NCBI GenBank assembly: GCA_029265615.1
Contig: JAJUIB010000016.1
Coordinates: 1-64,000, forward strand
From: Spirochaetota bacterium
Lineage (GTDB): Bacteria; Spirochaetota; Spirochaetia; Treponematales; Rectinemataceae
Direction of reading: 5' to 3'
Length of the DNA stretch: 64,000 nt
Below the pieces are notes generated by a model, which saw nothing but the letters and a program-made list of their open reading frames with translations, ran no database searches and had not been told where the DNA came from. Positions 41,843-50,894 of this stretch are shown here, piece by piece. A program made the translations under genes and the position numbers. Positions within the stretch are counted from its first letter, which is position 1; each line of letters begins with the position of its first letter.

Positions 41843-42739
41843 TCAAGCCTCCGGTGCAGCACCGCCACGCCCTGGCTTCGGGCTACGCTCGTTGTTGATC
41901 CAAAGACCGCAGAGGATGAGCGCGATGCCCAGGGCGGCGCGCAGGTTGAGCCGCTCGCCTGCGAAAACGATGCCGAGGAGCATCGTGAGCGCGGTTTCCC
42001 AGTAGAACACCACCGAGCCGCGGCTTGCAGGCACCGTCTTGTAGCCATAGGCCATGAGCGCCTGGGCGAAAAATCCGCCGAGCCCCACCGCGAGAAGAAG
42101 GGCTATGCCCGGGATCCCGCCCGTGACGAGGGGCGGCGCAGGCGGCGCAAAGGCGAAAAGAGGAAGGCCGAAAAGGCAGGGTGAAAGGTAGAGCACAAAG
42201 GGGTTCTCGCCTGCAGCGCTCGCACGGCGGACAACATTGACGGCAAGACCCGCGAGCACCGCCCCCCCGAGGGCAAGGAGGTCACCCGCAAGAGAGGCGC
42301 CGCTCCCGTCGCGGACAACGAGGAGGGCGCCAAGGACGCAGATGCCTGCGCTCGCAAGCGTGCGCGGAGGGGCGGGCTCGCCGAATACAAGCGCACCGAA
42401 GAGCGCGACAAACAGCGGATAGGTGTTCGAGAGCACCGTCGCGCGGCCGGGCCCCGTGAGCGTCACCGCGGCGTAGGTCGCAATCATGGAGAGCGAACCG
42501 AACAAGCCGCGGAAAATCACGGCGCCGATTCGCTTAGGCCGCGTTCCGGGAAAGGCGGCAGCGAGGGTGACGATGCACAGGATCGCGCCTAGGGCAAAGC
42601 GCGAGGCGGAGACAAACAGCGGTGAGTAATAGGCGCCTGAGAGCTTGACGCAGAGCGAGGTGAACGCGAATATCGTAGCCGCACTGTAGAGCGCGGCCTG
42701 ACCTTGTACGCGCAACGAGGATTCCTCCGGCGTGGGCAT
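41843..42739 (-). CDS. EamA/DMT-family transporter
   Basis: 298 residues from ATG 42739. Ten membrane segments arranged as two EamA repeats: LGAILCIVTLAAAFPGTRPK with VLSNTYPLFVALFGALVFGE in the first, and ASRGSVVFYWETALTMLLGI with FAGERLNLRAALGIALILCG in the second. Exporters of amino acids, nucleotides or metabolites belong here; the substrate cannot be predicted. The RBS is weak, and the upstream frame extension is not natural-looking. Confidence 0.9.
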   Translation of the reverse strand: MPTPEESSLRVQGQAALYSAATIFAFTSLCVKLSGAYYSPLFVSASRFALGAILCIVTLAAAFPGTRPKRIGAVIFRGLFGSLSMIATYAAVTLTGPGRATVLSNTYPLFVALFGALVFGEPAPPRTLASAGICVLGALLVVRDGSGASLAGDLLALGGAVLAGLAVNVVRRASAAGENPFVLYLSPCLFGLPLFAFAPPAPPLVTGGIPGIALLLAVGLGGFFAQALMAYGYKTVPASRGSVVFYWETALTMLLGIVFAGERLNLRAALGIALILCGLWINNERSPKPGRGGAAPEA

Positions 42740-42811
42740 CCTACGCCCCGCGCCCCGGCTGGAGCAAGTGGGCAAACGGGCCACACGTAAGCATCGCGCA
42801 AAGGAGACGCC

Positions 42812-43381
42812 ATGGCGCAGCATAAAGGACAGGCGCAGGGTCGAAACGTGCTCAAACTCGCCGCCTTCGCGCTTTTCTTCGCGTTTTTTCACTTCGCTTA
42901 CGATTGGTGGCCGGGGCCGCTTACCGCGCTCGTGAGCGGGATCGACGAATCGGTTTTTCAGCATGCAAAAATCGGCTATTTCGCCTGGATCGCCGCCTCG
43001 ATCGTCGAGGCGCTCGCTGCGCATCCTGCGCGCGCATCCTTAAGCGACTGGATAGCGAGCCGCCTCTGGGGCGCGGGGCTCGTCGTCGGCCTTTTCACCG
43101 TCGTTTGGTACCTTGCACCCGCGCTCTACGGACCGCTCCCAAGCGACGCGATCGAGGTGCTCTGGGCCTTTGCCTCCATACTTGCAGGCGGCGCCGTCGC
43201 GCAAGCCCTCGAACAGCAGCTCCTCCGAGCACCGCTCTCGCGCTTCCTCCGGGTGCTCGCCTTCGCATCCGCGGGCCTCGCACTCTTCCTCTTCGTCCGC
43301 TTCACCCGCGAACGTCCCTGGGTCGACCTTTTCGCGCCGCCTGCGAAGCCTCAAGCCGCGGTGCCGCCGATCCGTCCATGA
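42812..43381 (+). CDS. DUF6512-like small membrane protein
   Basis: 189 residues, AAAGGAG before ATG 42812. Four or five membrane segments; FFHFAYDWWPGPLTALVSGI and DESVFQHAKIGYFAW look like DUF6512 proteins, whose members share an N/D-ESVxxHxK motif. Function unknown. Its stop overlaps the DUF1848 start (ATGA 43378-43381). Confidence 0.7.
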   Translation: MAQHKGQAQGRNVLKLAAFALFFAFFHFAYDWWPGPLTALVSGIDESVFQHAKIGYFAWIAASIVEALAAHPARASLSDWIASRLWGAGLVVGLFTVVWYLAPALYGPLPSDAIEVLWAFASILAGGAVAQALEQQLLRAPLSRFLRVLAFASAGLALFLFVRFTRERPWVDLFAPPAKPQAAVPPIRP

Positions 43382-44313
43382 TCGTTTCAGCATCGCGCCG
43401 CTGCGATCTTCCCGCCTTCGCGATGGAGTGGTTCATGAACCGCGTCCGCGCCGGCTTTTGCGAGGTGCGCAATCCCTTCGACGCGCGGCGGCTGCGCCGC
43501 GTATCGCTTCGCCCCGAAGATGTCGATTGCATCGCCTTCTGGACCCGCGATCCGCGCCCACTCCTCGCCGCAGAGGAAGAGCTACGCGCGCAAGGCTTCG
43601 CCTTTTTCGTCCACGTGACGATCACGGGCTACCCCCGCATTCTTGAACCGCACGTGGTGGCAACCGATGACGCAATTGAGGCCTTCTCCGCCCTTGCAGC
43701 GCGCATAGGTCCCGAACTCGTGGTCTGGCGCTACGATCCCATTATCTTTGCGCGCGGAAGGGAGGGCCAGCCCGAGCTCGACGCGGATTACCATCTGCGT
43801 AGCTTCGAGCAGCTTGCACAGGCGCTTCAGGGCGCGACGCGGCGCGTCGTCATCTCATTCCTCGATGAGTACCGCGGAACAAGATCCGCGCTTAACGCAG
43901 CAGGGTACGGCGAGCCGCGCTTCGGAAGTCCGCTTGGCCGCCGGGACGAGGGCGCCGCCGAACTCGACAGGGAGTGCCTCGCCCTCGCCGGAGAACTTGC
44001 GGCGATCGCCCGCCATCGTGGCATGGAGCCGCGCTCCTGCGCGGAACCTGCGAATCTTGCCGCGGCGGGCATCGAGCCAGCGGCCTGCATCGACCCCGCG
44101 CTCGTCGCACGCGCCGTCGTCGCACGCGCCGTCGTCGCGCCCGACGTAGGGAAACCGCTTAACCTCGGCCGCGACAAGGGGCAGCGCAGCCACTGCCTCT
44201 GCGCGCCGAGCGTCGACATCGGCGCCTATGGCATATGCCGCGCAGAATGCGTCTACTGCTACGCGCGCCGCGGCTCACCGCGGCCCGTCTCACCCACGCA
44301 GGCTGCCCTGTAA
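43378..44313 (+). CDS. DUF1848-family protein with C-terminal CxxxCxxC cluster
   Basis: 311 residues from ATG 43378. The start IVSASRRCDLPAFAMEWF, FWTRDPRPLL, VHVTITGYP and VVWRYDPIIF are DUF1848 hallmarks and resemble TIM-barrel radical-SAM relatives such as SplB. The CxxxCxxC motif (CRAECVYCYA) is at the far C-terminus rather than the N-terminus, after CLCAPSVDIGAYG, so the iron-sulfur site would close the barrel from the end. A small in-frame duplication encodes RAVVARAVVA near residues 243-252. Activity unknown. Confidence 0.85.
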   Translation: MIVSASRRCDLPAFAMEWFMNRVRAGFCEVRNPFDARRLRRVSLRPEDVDCIAFWTRDPRPLLAAEEELRAQGFAFFVHVTITGYPRILEPHVVATDDAIEAFSALAARIGPELVVWRYDPIIFARGREGQPELDADYHLRSFEQLAQALQGATRRVVISFLDEYRGTRSALNAAGYGEPRFGSPLGRRDEGAAELDRECLALAGELAAIARHRGMEPRSCAEPANLAAAGIEPAACIDPALVARAVVARAVVAPDVGKPLNLGRDKGQRSHCLCAPSVDIGAYGICRAECVYCYARRGSPRPVSPTQAAL

Positions 44314-44357
44314 GGCCCCGCCTTTGTCAGCGGCGGCCGAAGACGGGGCCCTCGCGG

Positions 44358-45947
44358 CTAGAACACGAAGCCCAGGCCGGCGCCTCCGCCGAAATACCAC
44401 GAGCGGATGTAGTCCCATTCGCCTGAGCCGTAGACCGAAAGGACAAGGCCGTTTTCGGGCGCGTACCAGTGGAGCTCGAGGCCGAAAGCGAGGGGGCGGT
44501 CAAGGGCGAGGCCGCCTGCAAGAACTTCGGTGCGCGCCGCGGCGGAACAGCCAAGCGCAAGATCGCCGCCGAGCGCTCCCGCAAATAGAGCCTCGAAACC
44601 GCCCCGCAGATAGGCCCAGGCAAAAAGCCCCGGTGTCGCCCAACGCAGGTCTCCCCATTCAGGGTAGTAGGTCGACGCGCGGAGCTCGCCGCTTGCGAAG
44701 GCGCGAATGGCGCCCGCGCGCTGTTCGAGCACCAGCCCCGCGCCAAGACCGGGGAAACGGCCGAGCCCATCCCAGCCAGGCGGATAACCGGCGGATGCGG
44801 CGTCGATGAAACTCGCATACCCCGCCGTCGTAAAGAGCGCGGCGGCGGTGTCGCCCCGGAGGAGCGCCCATTTCAGCGAAGCGGAGGCAGCAGCCCAGGA
44901 GTTTTTTTCGGTTTCGCCCCCCACATAGGGCACGACAAGCCCCGAAACGACAAGCTCGGCCGCGTCCCCAAAGAGACCGCCGGCACGGATGCCCGCGAAA
45001 ACCGGCGCGCGGGCAGTAAGGGCCTCGCCATCGGGGACAAAGACCGCGTAGGCCCCCGCCGCGGACTGGAAGCGGCCGTTCGCAAGAAGACGGGCGTCTG
45101 GCGCGAAGAGGGCGCCGGAAAAGCCGCCGTGCAGACTTGAAAAGCGGCCCGAGTCGCGAACGGGCGCAATCGTGACGCTCGTTTCGCAGGATGCGGCGCC
45201 GCCATCAACGCCCCGCCCCTCGACGCGCAGGCGGTAGCTCCCCGGCGCGAAGGGGCGGCCGCCTGAATCGCAGCCGTCCCAGGAAAGGCGTTCGAAGCGC
45301 TCGTCGATCAGAACAGGGCCGCGGCGGACAAGCTCCCGTCCCGCCGCGTCAAGGACGCTGAAGATCGCCTCGCCCCGTGCGCTCGCAGAAAAGGCGAATG
45401 TCGTTCGACCAAGCCCCCCTGGTTCGCGGGGATCGAATAAAGCGGGTGAAGCCTCGGCTGCGCTGAGCGAAAAAGCCGCGGGGAAAAGCTGGGCCTCGAG
45501 TTCAATACTCGCGTTGGGGTAGACACGGACCGTCTGGCTCCAGTCCTCGTAGCCGAAAGCTGAGGCACGGATGACGTGCTCACCGGCGGCAAGCTCAATG
45601 CGGTTACCAAGGACAAAAGTGCTGTCGGCGTAGAGATTCGCCCCAGGTGGGAGGCCGCGGACCGACACCCAGCCCCGTGGCTCGGCGGCACTGATAATGA
45701 TGTACGTGGTTGTGCCGGCACTCGCCGCGGGCGCCTGCGGTGCAGGATGGGCAGGCGTCGAGGGAGTCTGCGCTTCCTTCTTTTTCGCCGCGGCCGCGCG
45801 TGCTGCCGCGGCGTCAGCCCCGGCCGAGGCACCGTAGGTCGATCCTGAGGTCGTGGAGCAGGAAGCGGCAAGAAGCAAGCCCACCGCACAAAGCGCGGCA
45901 AGGAGCATCCCGGGACGGCGTGCTGTGCATGTGGCTGACATTGGCAT
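44358..45947 (-). CDS. PEGA-domain envelope lipoprotein with C-terminal beta-barrel-like region
   Basis: 529 residues, ATG 45947 after AAGGGGAGA. A lipobox ends LAASC (Cys about 30), then an Ala/Lys/Pro-rich linker. A PEGA domain follows at about 90-150 (VSVRGLPPGANLYADSTFV; GEHVIRASAFGYEDW), then an Ig-like FlgD/CHU-type repeat (DGCDSGGRPFAPGSYRLRVE). The last 230 residues alternate Gly/aromatic strands and end in GLGFVF, as outer-membrane proteins do. Probably a surface or outer-membrane structural protein. Divergent from hslO with only 87 bases between. Confidence 0.78.
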   Translation of the reverse strand: MPMSATCTARRPGMLLAALCAVGLLLAASCSTTSGSTYGASAGADAAAARAAAAKKKEAQTPSTPAHPAPQAPAASAGTTTYIIISAAEPRGWVSVRGLPPGANLYADSTFVLGNRIELAAGEHVIRASAFGYEDWSQTVRVYPNASIELEAQLFPAAFSLSAAEASPALFDPREPGGLGRTTFAFSASARGEAIFSVLDAAGRELVRRGPVLIDERFERLSWDGCDSGGRPFAPGSYRLRVEGRGVDGGAASCETSVTIAPVRDSGRFSSLHGGFSGALFAPDARLLANGRFQSAAGAYAVFVPDGEALTARAPVFAGIRAGGLFGDAAELVVSGLVVPYVGGETEKNSWAAASASLKWALLRGDTAAALFTTAGYASFIDAASAGYPPGWDGLGRFPGLGAGLVLEQRAGAIRAFASGELRASTYYPEWGDLRWATPGLFAWAYLRGGFEALFAGALGGDLALGCSAAARTEVLAGGLALDRPLAFGLELHWYAPENGLVLSVYGSGEWDYIRSWYFGGGAGLGFVF

Positions 45948-46034
45948 GAATCTCCCCTTAACTGTCTTTCAGTATAGCACGGACGCGCAGGGCTTCCTTG
46001 ACGGAGTTCCGCGTCGAGGCGTACTTTCAGAGCC

Positions 46035-47045
46035 ATGATTCAGGCACAGATCGAGGATCGCAGGCTCAGGGCGCAGCTTTTGACCCTTGCTCCGGACGGC
46101 GCAAGCCTCTTCACCCTCGCAGGCGAGGGAGGCCCGCCCGGCGGCGAGGCCCGCGGGGTCCTTGTCCACGGCACACGCATGGTAAACGACGTGCGGGCGA
46201 ATCATCGCCTCGGCCCCGTCGAAACCATCCTCCTCGGCCGCGCCTACCTCGCCGCGGCACTCGTAGGCGCCACCATGAAGGGCGAAGACCGCATCGCCAT
46301 TCGTATCCAGGGCGACGGTCCGGCCGAAGGGCTTTCCGTCGAAGGCCGCGCCGTAGAAGCGGCCCCGTCGAGGGAGGGGCGGCCGCCCCAGGAGGGCCGG
46401 GCCGGCGTCGAGGTGCGCGGCTATCTCTTCCGCTCGCCCATCCCCTGTGCCGAAGCACCCGCGGAGGCCGAACTCGGACGGCTTTTCGGCACAGGATCGC
46501 TCGCGGTAACGCGTTTCATCGCAGGCGCGCCGCGCCCCTTTACCGGCACCGTGGCGATGCGCGGTGGGCACTTCGCCGAAGAGCTCGCAGCCTACTACCT
46601 TGAGTCGGAGCAAACCCGGACAGCCTTTCGTCTTTCGGTACGACTCGACGAGGAAGGGCGCGCCATCGGCGCAGGCGGCGCCTTCGTGCAGGCCCTGCCG
46701 GGATCTCGCGACGAGTTCATCGCCCGGGTAGAGGCCGCGCTTCTCGGCCTCCCCTCGCTGGGCTCATGGTTCGCGGAGAAAGGCGATGCGCCAAGCCTGC
46801 TTGCCTCAGCCTTCGGCGAATTGGGGCTCGCCATCCGCGAACAGCGCACAATCCGATTTTTCTGCCCCTGCGAACGCGGGCGTTTTTCATCATTTCTCGC
46901 CGCGGCAAGCCCGGACTTTCTCCGCGAGCTCGCCACCGAAGGCCCCTGGCCCGTCGAGCTGCGCTGCCACAACTGCGGGACGGTCTATCCCTTCGAACGC
47001 GCAGAGCTTGCCGCGCTCCTTGCCGCGCGAGAAGCCGGGCGCTAA
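46035..47045 (+). CDS. hslO: Redox-regulated chaperone Hsp33
   Basis: 336 residues. N-terminal fold with LGPVETILLGRAYLAAALVG and GPAEGLSVEGR, and the Zn-binding redox switch CPCERGRF followed about 40 residues later by CHNCGTVY. Under oxidative stress the four Cys release Zn and activate holdase function. An insert near residues 108-121 (PSREGRPPQEGRAG) is unusual. Its stop overlaps the end of the convergent hydrolase gene by four bases. Confidence 0.93.
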   Translation: MIQAQIEDRRLRAQLLTLAPDGASLFTLAGEGGPPGGEARGVLVHGTRMVNDVRANHRLGPVETILLGRAYLAAALVGATMKGEDRIAIRIQGDGPAEGLSVEGRAVEAAPSREGRPPQEGRAGVEVRGYLFRSPIPCAEAPAEAELGRLFGTGSLAVTRFIAGAPRPFTGTVAMRGGHFAEELAAYYLESEQTRTAFRLSVRLDEEGRAIGAGGAFVQALPGSRDEFIARVEAALLGLPSLGSWFAEKGDAPSLLASAFGELGLAIREQRTIRFFCPCERGRFSSFLAAASPDFLRELATEGPWPVELRCHNCGTVYPFERAELAALLAAREAGR

Positions 47046-47875
47046 CGCCGCGGCCCCGGTCCGAGAAAATCCACTGCAAAGGCGGCCGCAGTAGCGCCGT
47101 CCCGATCGAAGGGAAAGACGTGACCGGCGCCGGGGAGCATCCGCGTCTCGATGGAAGCCGCCGCTTGAGCCCGCGTCGCGACGAACCTCGCCACCTCGGG
47201 CGGAACCGTCTCGTCGCGCTCGCCGACAACAACGAGGATGTGCGAGCGAACGCCGGGGAGAAGGCGGCATGCGCGACGCCGTAGCCACTCGAGTTCCGCC
47301 GCCATCACAACAAGATCGTCCGAACGGTATTCGCGATGGAGCGTGACGCGATCGGGGTCGCCCGCTTCGCCTTCGGGCACCGGCCGCCCGTGCCTGATGA
47401 CGGGCGCAAAGCGGGCAACGAGGGGCGCGAGGGCGAAGGCCCTCCGGGACAGCGCAAAGGCGGGGGCAAACAGGATAAGACGCGCAGGTTCGCGCTCGTC
47501 CTCCTCCGCTTTGCGCGCGGCGACGAGCGTCGCAAGGAGGCCGCCCATCGAGTGGCCGAGCAGGTGGACGCGGCCATACTCCGCACGGAGCTCGAGGTAG
47601 GCGTCAAGGGCGCGCCGCGCCCAGTCCTCGGCGCGGGTTGCAAGAAAATCGGCGCGGCAGGTTCCGTGGCCGGGATAGCGCGGCGCCAGCACCGCATACC
47701 CCGCCGCAGCAATGGCCTCAGCCTGGATGGAAAGCTCACCCGGATGCCCCGTGAATCCATGAAGGAGGAGAACCGCCTCCGTAGCGCCGGGCGGGTCCTT
47801 CCGTATCGGCAGGGCGGCGCGGAGGGGCGGCACCGGATGAGAGGGGGCAGCGAAGAGTCTTCCGCGGCCGCTCAT
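47042..47875 (-). CDS. Alpha/beta hydrolase, carboxylesterase/monoglyceride-lipase-like
   Basis: 277 residues. LLLHGFTGHPGELSIQAEAI, RYPGHGTCRADF, nucleophile GHSMGG, Asp in VVVGERDETVPP and His in LPGAGHVFPFDRD make a full triad in the style of Est30-type carboxylesterases. It overlaps the 5' neighbour, a diacylglycerol-kinase-like gene, by four bases, so a lipid-related substrate is plausible. Confidence 0.9.
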   Translation of the reverse strand: MSGRGRLFAAPSHPVPPLRAALPIRKDPPGATEAVLLLHGFTGHPGELSIQAEAIAAAGYAVLAPRYPGHGTCRADFLATRAEDWARRALDAYLELRAEYGRVHLLGHSMGGLLATLVAARKAEEDEREPARLILFAPAFALSRRAFALAPLVARFAPVIRHGRPVPEGEAGDPDRVTLHREYRSDDLVVMAAELEWLRRRACRLLPGVRSHILVVVGERDETVPPEVARFVATRAQAAASIETRMLPGAGHVFPFDRDGATAAAFAVDFLGPGPRR

Positions 47876-48957
47876 CGCACAGCCCCTTGTTCGGGCTCAA
47901 GCACGTTGTAGCAGGGCTCCGTGAGCTCCATCGTAAGCGGGAAGTCTTGCGGAGACAGCTCCGTCACTTCGCCGTCGCGCTGGAGAAGGATGCCGCGCCC
48001 GTAGTCGAACACGACGCGTTCGGCAGAGAAGAGCCGCACAACGTCGCCGCCGAGACTCCGATGTCCCCCGGACGCAATGCGATCCTTAAAGGCGAGCTTT
48101 TTAAGGAGCGGCATCGAGAAGACCACGCAGGCGTTGTCCTTGTCGGGGAGGATGGGCTTGTTCGCGCCGTACTGCCGGTTGCCGGACGCGCCAAACGCGA
48201 AAAGAAGGCAGGTCTCGCGGAACGCGGCGCAGAGCCTGCCCCTGCTGTCCGTCGCACGGACACCGAGGGGAGCGAGTGGCCAGGCCAGTTCGTAGAAGAC
48301 CGAGGCGACGTCTACCCAGAACTTGTAGGAATCGCCGGGAAAGGCTGTTTTGAGGCGGTTGGTCATGTCGCAAACATAGGCGTCGAGGCCGATGCTCGCG
48401 ATGTTAAACGAGTACATGGGGAGCTTGCCGCCTAGAGGGTTCGGGATCACGCGGATGGCGCGCCGCGGAACGGCGCTGGCCGGGCCGAGGAGCCGCCCGA
48501 GGCAGACGTCGAGGCTGCGCCCCTCGGAGCCGTCATTGCCCGTGCCAAAGGGCAGGCGGAGAAGGGCGAAGCGCTCGCGCTCCTCCGGGGAAAGGTCGGC
48601 GAGCACACTTGTGGTCTCGAGCGAGGTGCCATCCCCGCCTGCGGTGAGGAGGAGGCGGCGCGTTCCCGGCCGGTCGCCCCGCGCCTCGGCGACGATGGCC
48701 CGCGCGATGTCCGCCGCATGGCCGCAACGTTCGGTGCGATGGAGCCGGATGCGTACGCCGCCTGACCGGCGCGGCAGGGCGGCGGCTTCCGCCTCAAGGC
48801 GTCCGAGTTCCTCCTTGCGAAGCCGGGCGTAGGCGCGGCGCGTAAACCCGCCCGCACGGGGATTGGCGACGAGGTCCACGAGGAGATCCTCGCCCGAAAA
48901 GACCGGGCTGTGTTCAAAAAGCCGGCCGAGAGAGGCTGCAAGGTCTTCAGGATACAT
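47872..48957 (-). CDS. Diacylglycerol-kinase catalytic-domain lipid kinase
   Basis: 361 residues from ATG 48957. DLLVDLVANPRAGG, LLLTAGGDGTSLET (nucleotide loop) and RLPFGTGNDGSEG are the DAGK/YegS motifs, slightly altered (GTGND with Ser-rich follow-up). The second domain GLDAYVCDMTNRLKT and FGASGNRQYGANKPILPDKD fits the lipid-kinase beta-sandwich. It likely phosphorylates a diacylglycerol or sphingoid-type lipid. RBS is weak. Confidence 0.88.
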   Translation of the reverse strand: MYPEDLAASLGRLFEHSPVFSGEDLLVDLVANPRAGGFTRRAYARLRKEELGRLEAEAAALPRRSGGVRIRLHRTERCGHAADIARAIVAEARGDRPGTRRLLLTAGGDGTSLETTSVLADLSPEERERFALLRLPFGTGNDGSEGRSLDVCLGRLLGPASAVPRRAIRVIPNPLGGKLPMYSFNIASIGLDAYVCDMTNRLKTAFPGDSYKFWVDVASVFYELAWPLAPLGVRATDSRGRLCAAFRETCLLFAFGASGNRQYGANKPILPDKDNACVVFSMPLLKKLAFKDRIASGGHRSLGGDVVRLFSAERVVFDYGRGILLQRDGEVTELSPQDFPLTMELTEPCYNVLEPEQGAVR

Positions 48958-49083
48958 GGTGGCTCGAGTGTATCCCCGGCCGCCAGCCTTGTCCATGCGA
49001 ATGTGCACCCCCCACGTCCGCGCCTAGAGGCTTGCACAAAGGCAGTCTATACTGCCTTTTTTCGTCATGCGAAGGAGGCATCG

Positions 49084-49851
49084 ATGGACATCATTACGGA
49101 ACGGCTTTCCTGCCTGCAGGGGGGCAGGGTGCTCGACCTCGCGACGGGCTCGGGTGCCTTTGCGCGGCGGCTTGCGGAGGGGCTCGCTACATACGAAGAG
49201 CTTGTCGCAGTTGACAGCGCGCCGCGTGCGGTTGAAACCGCCGCGCAGAACCTTTCTGGGCTCCGCGCGGCCCGTGTGGAACTCGCCGACGCAGGAGCCC
49301 TCCCCTACCCCGATGCACGCTTTAACCTCGTCGGCATCGCGAATTCACTCCACCACCTTCGCGAACCTAAAGCGGTTCTGGCAGAGGCGCTCCGCGTCCT
49401 TGCACCGGGCGGCCACCTCGTGGTCCTCGAAATGCACCGCGAGGCAGGCGAGGATGCGACAGACGCGAATGCAGTGGCCGCCAATGCGGCCATGACCCAC
49501 GTTCTCCTCCACCACTGGTGGGGCGCAATCGACCGGGCGGGGGGTCTTTATCACGCGGAAACCTTCGACCGCGCCACGATTCGCGCACTAATGTGCATCC
49601 CGAGGCTCGAGGAGGTTTCGGTCGACGAGCTTGAAGACGACTCAGGCGATCCGCGCGACCCCGACACGCTCGCGGAAATCGAGGCCGTCATCGCTCAGTA
49701 CCGCGCAAAGGTCGCGGCCCTCCCGCCCGGCGCCGCAACGGAGGCCGAGCGCGGCGAGCTTGCGGCCCGGGGCGAAAAGCTCCTTGAGCGCGCGCGGACG
49801 ATAGGCTTCCGCTCGGCCCCCTCGATGCTCTGTATCGGGCGTAAGATCTAG
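49084..49851 (+). CDS. SAM-dependent methyltransferase, class I
   Basis: 255 residues from ATG 49084 (GAAGGAGG five bases upstream). Motif I VLDLATGSGAFARRLAE, motif II VAVDSAPRAVETA, then LADAGALPYPDARFNLV and GIANSLHHLREP are typical of UbiE/Methyltransf_11 proteins. A C-terminal helical extension of about 70 residues (LAEIEAVIAQYRAKV) is less common. Substrate unknown. Stands alone between convergent operons. Confidence 0.9.
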   Translation: MDIITERLSCLQGGRVLDLATGSGAFARRLAEGLATYEELVAVDSAPRAVETAAQNLSGLRAARVELADAGALPYPDARFNLVGIANSLHHLREPKAVLAEALRVLAPGGHLVVLEMHREAGEDATDANAVAANAAMTHVLLHHWWGAIDRAGGLYHAETFDRATIRALMCIPRLEEVSVDELEDDSGDPRDPDTLAEIEAVIAQYRAKVAALPPGAATEAERGELAARGEKLLERARTIGFRSAPSMLCIGRKI

Positions 49852-49910
49852 CGCCCCGTAAAACTGGCGGCGCACTAGGGCGAGGACAGGTGCCGCGCCC
49901 TAAGCGCCCG

Positions 49911-50894
49911 CTAGAACCGGTAGATGAAGCGCCCCGTCACGGGGCGCGCAGCATCGGAGGAGAACACCGCCTTGCGAAAACCGTAGAGCACCGCCTCGTC
50001 GAGATCCGCGTAGCCTGAGGACTCGAGCACCTCCACCTCGGCGAGGGAGGGCATCGCCTCCTTCGTCGCAGCAGGTGCCACGGTGAAGGAGAGCACCACC
50101 GGCTTTAGGGTCTTGCCGATCTTGTAGTCCGCGCGGGCGGGGTCGTAGCCTGCGTCCTCGAGGACAAGCCAGAGAGCCTCGCGCTCGGCAAGGGGGACCG
50201 GCGCCTTGAGGCTTAAGACGTTGCCCGGCTTTGCGTAGAAGCGTTCGATGATGCGCCGCCGCTCCTCGGTCGTCATGGGGCTCCGGGCGTTCGGTCCCGC
50301 CTTCGCGCTTTCGAGCACCCAGGGATCAAGATAGAGCGGTGGCGGCAAAAAACGATAGATCGGCACGTAGAGGCTGCGCCTGATCTTCCCTGCCTCCCCG
50401 CCGAACGAGGTCTCATAGTCGTTTCCGGCCTCGCTACCGCGCGCGACTTCGGGCGTAGGCGGGGCGGGCTGTGCCGTTGCCGCGGCAGACGAGGAGGACG
50501 CGGCAGAGGACGCGGCAGAAGCCGCGGCAGAAGCCGTGGATGGAGCCGCGGCCGCTGCAGGCTGCTGTTTTGGAGCCGTCTGCTTAGGCGGAGGCGGAGA
50601 CGCAGGCGCGATAGGCCTAGGCGCGGCGGCCGGGGCTACGGACTCCGGGACGCTCGGCGGTGAGGGCTCAGGCTGCAGGGGAACCATCGGCTCGACCACG
50701 CCGCGCTCAGACTGCCCCTCAGGGCTCCCCAGACGGACCATGACCGGCCCCGAAAAATCCGTGTAGGTCTCGACCTTGAGCGCCTCGACCAGGGCAAGCG
50801 TCCCGAACGCAAGCAGATAGGCCGCGGCGGCGGCTCCCCAGGACAGGAGGCGCCGCCGCCGATCCTGCCCCTTGAGCCAGACCTCGCGGGTCAC
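49911..50894 (-). CDS. tonB: TonB-like energy transducer
   Basis: 327 residues. One membrane anchor near residues 17-38, a long Pro/Ala/Ser periplasm-spanning linker (about 68-150), and a C-terminal domain with VEVLESSGYADLDEAVLYGF as in TonB. The linker includes short Ala-Ser repeats encoded by 12-base units (50481-50536). It starts inside the ExbD stop region (50891-50894), giving the order exbB-exbD-tonB for proton-driven uptake through outer-membrane receptors. Confidence 0.88.
   Translation of the reverse strand: MTREVWLKGQDRRRRLLSWGAAAAAYLLAFGTLALVEALKVETYTDFSGPVMVRLGSPEGQSERGVVEPMVPLQPEPSPPSVPESVAPAAAPRPIAPASPPPPKQTAPKQQPAAAAAPSTASAAASAASSAASSSSAAATAQPAPPTPEVARGSEAGNDYETSFGGEAGKIRRSLYVPIYRFLPPPLYLDPWVLESAKAGPNARSPMTTEERRRIIERFYAKPGNVLSLKAPVPLAEREALWLVLEDAGYDPARADYKIGKTLKPVVLSFTVAPAATKEAMPSLAEVEVLESSGYADLDEAVLYGFRKAVFSSDAARPVTGRFIYRF

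Noticed and set aside
44078-44145. Short repeat GCACGCGCCGTCGTC considered as a possible CRISPR-like or site-specific repeat
   Set aside because: It is a two-copy in-frame duplication inside the DUF1848 gene with no spacers.
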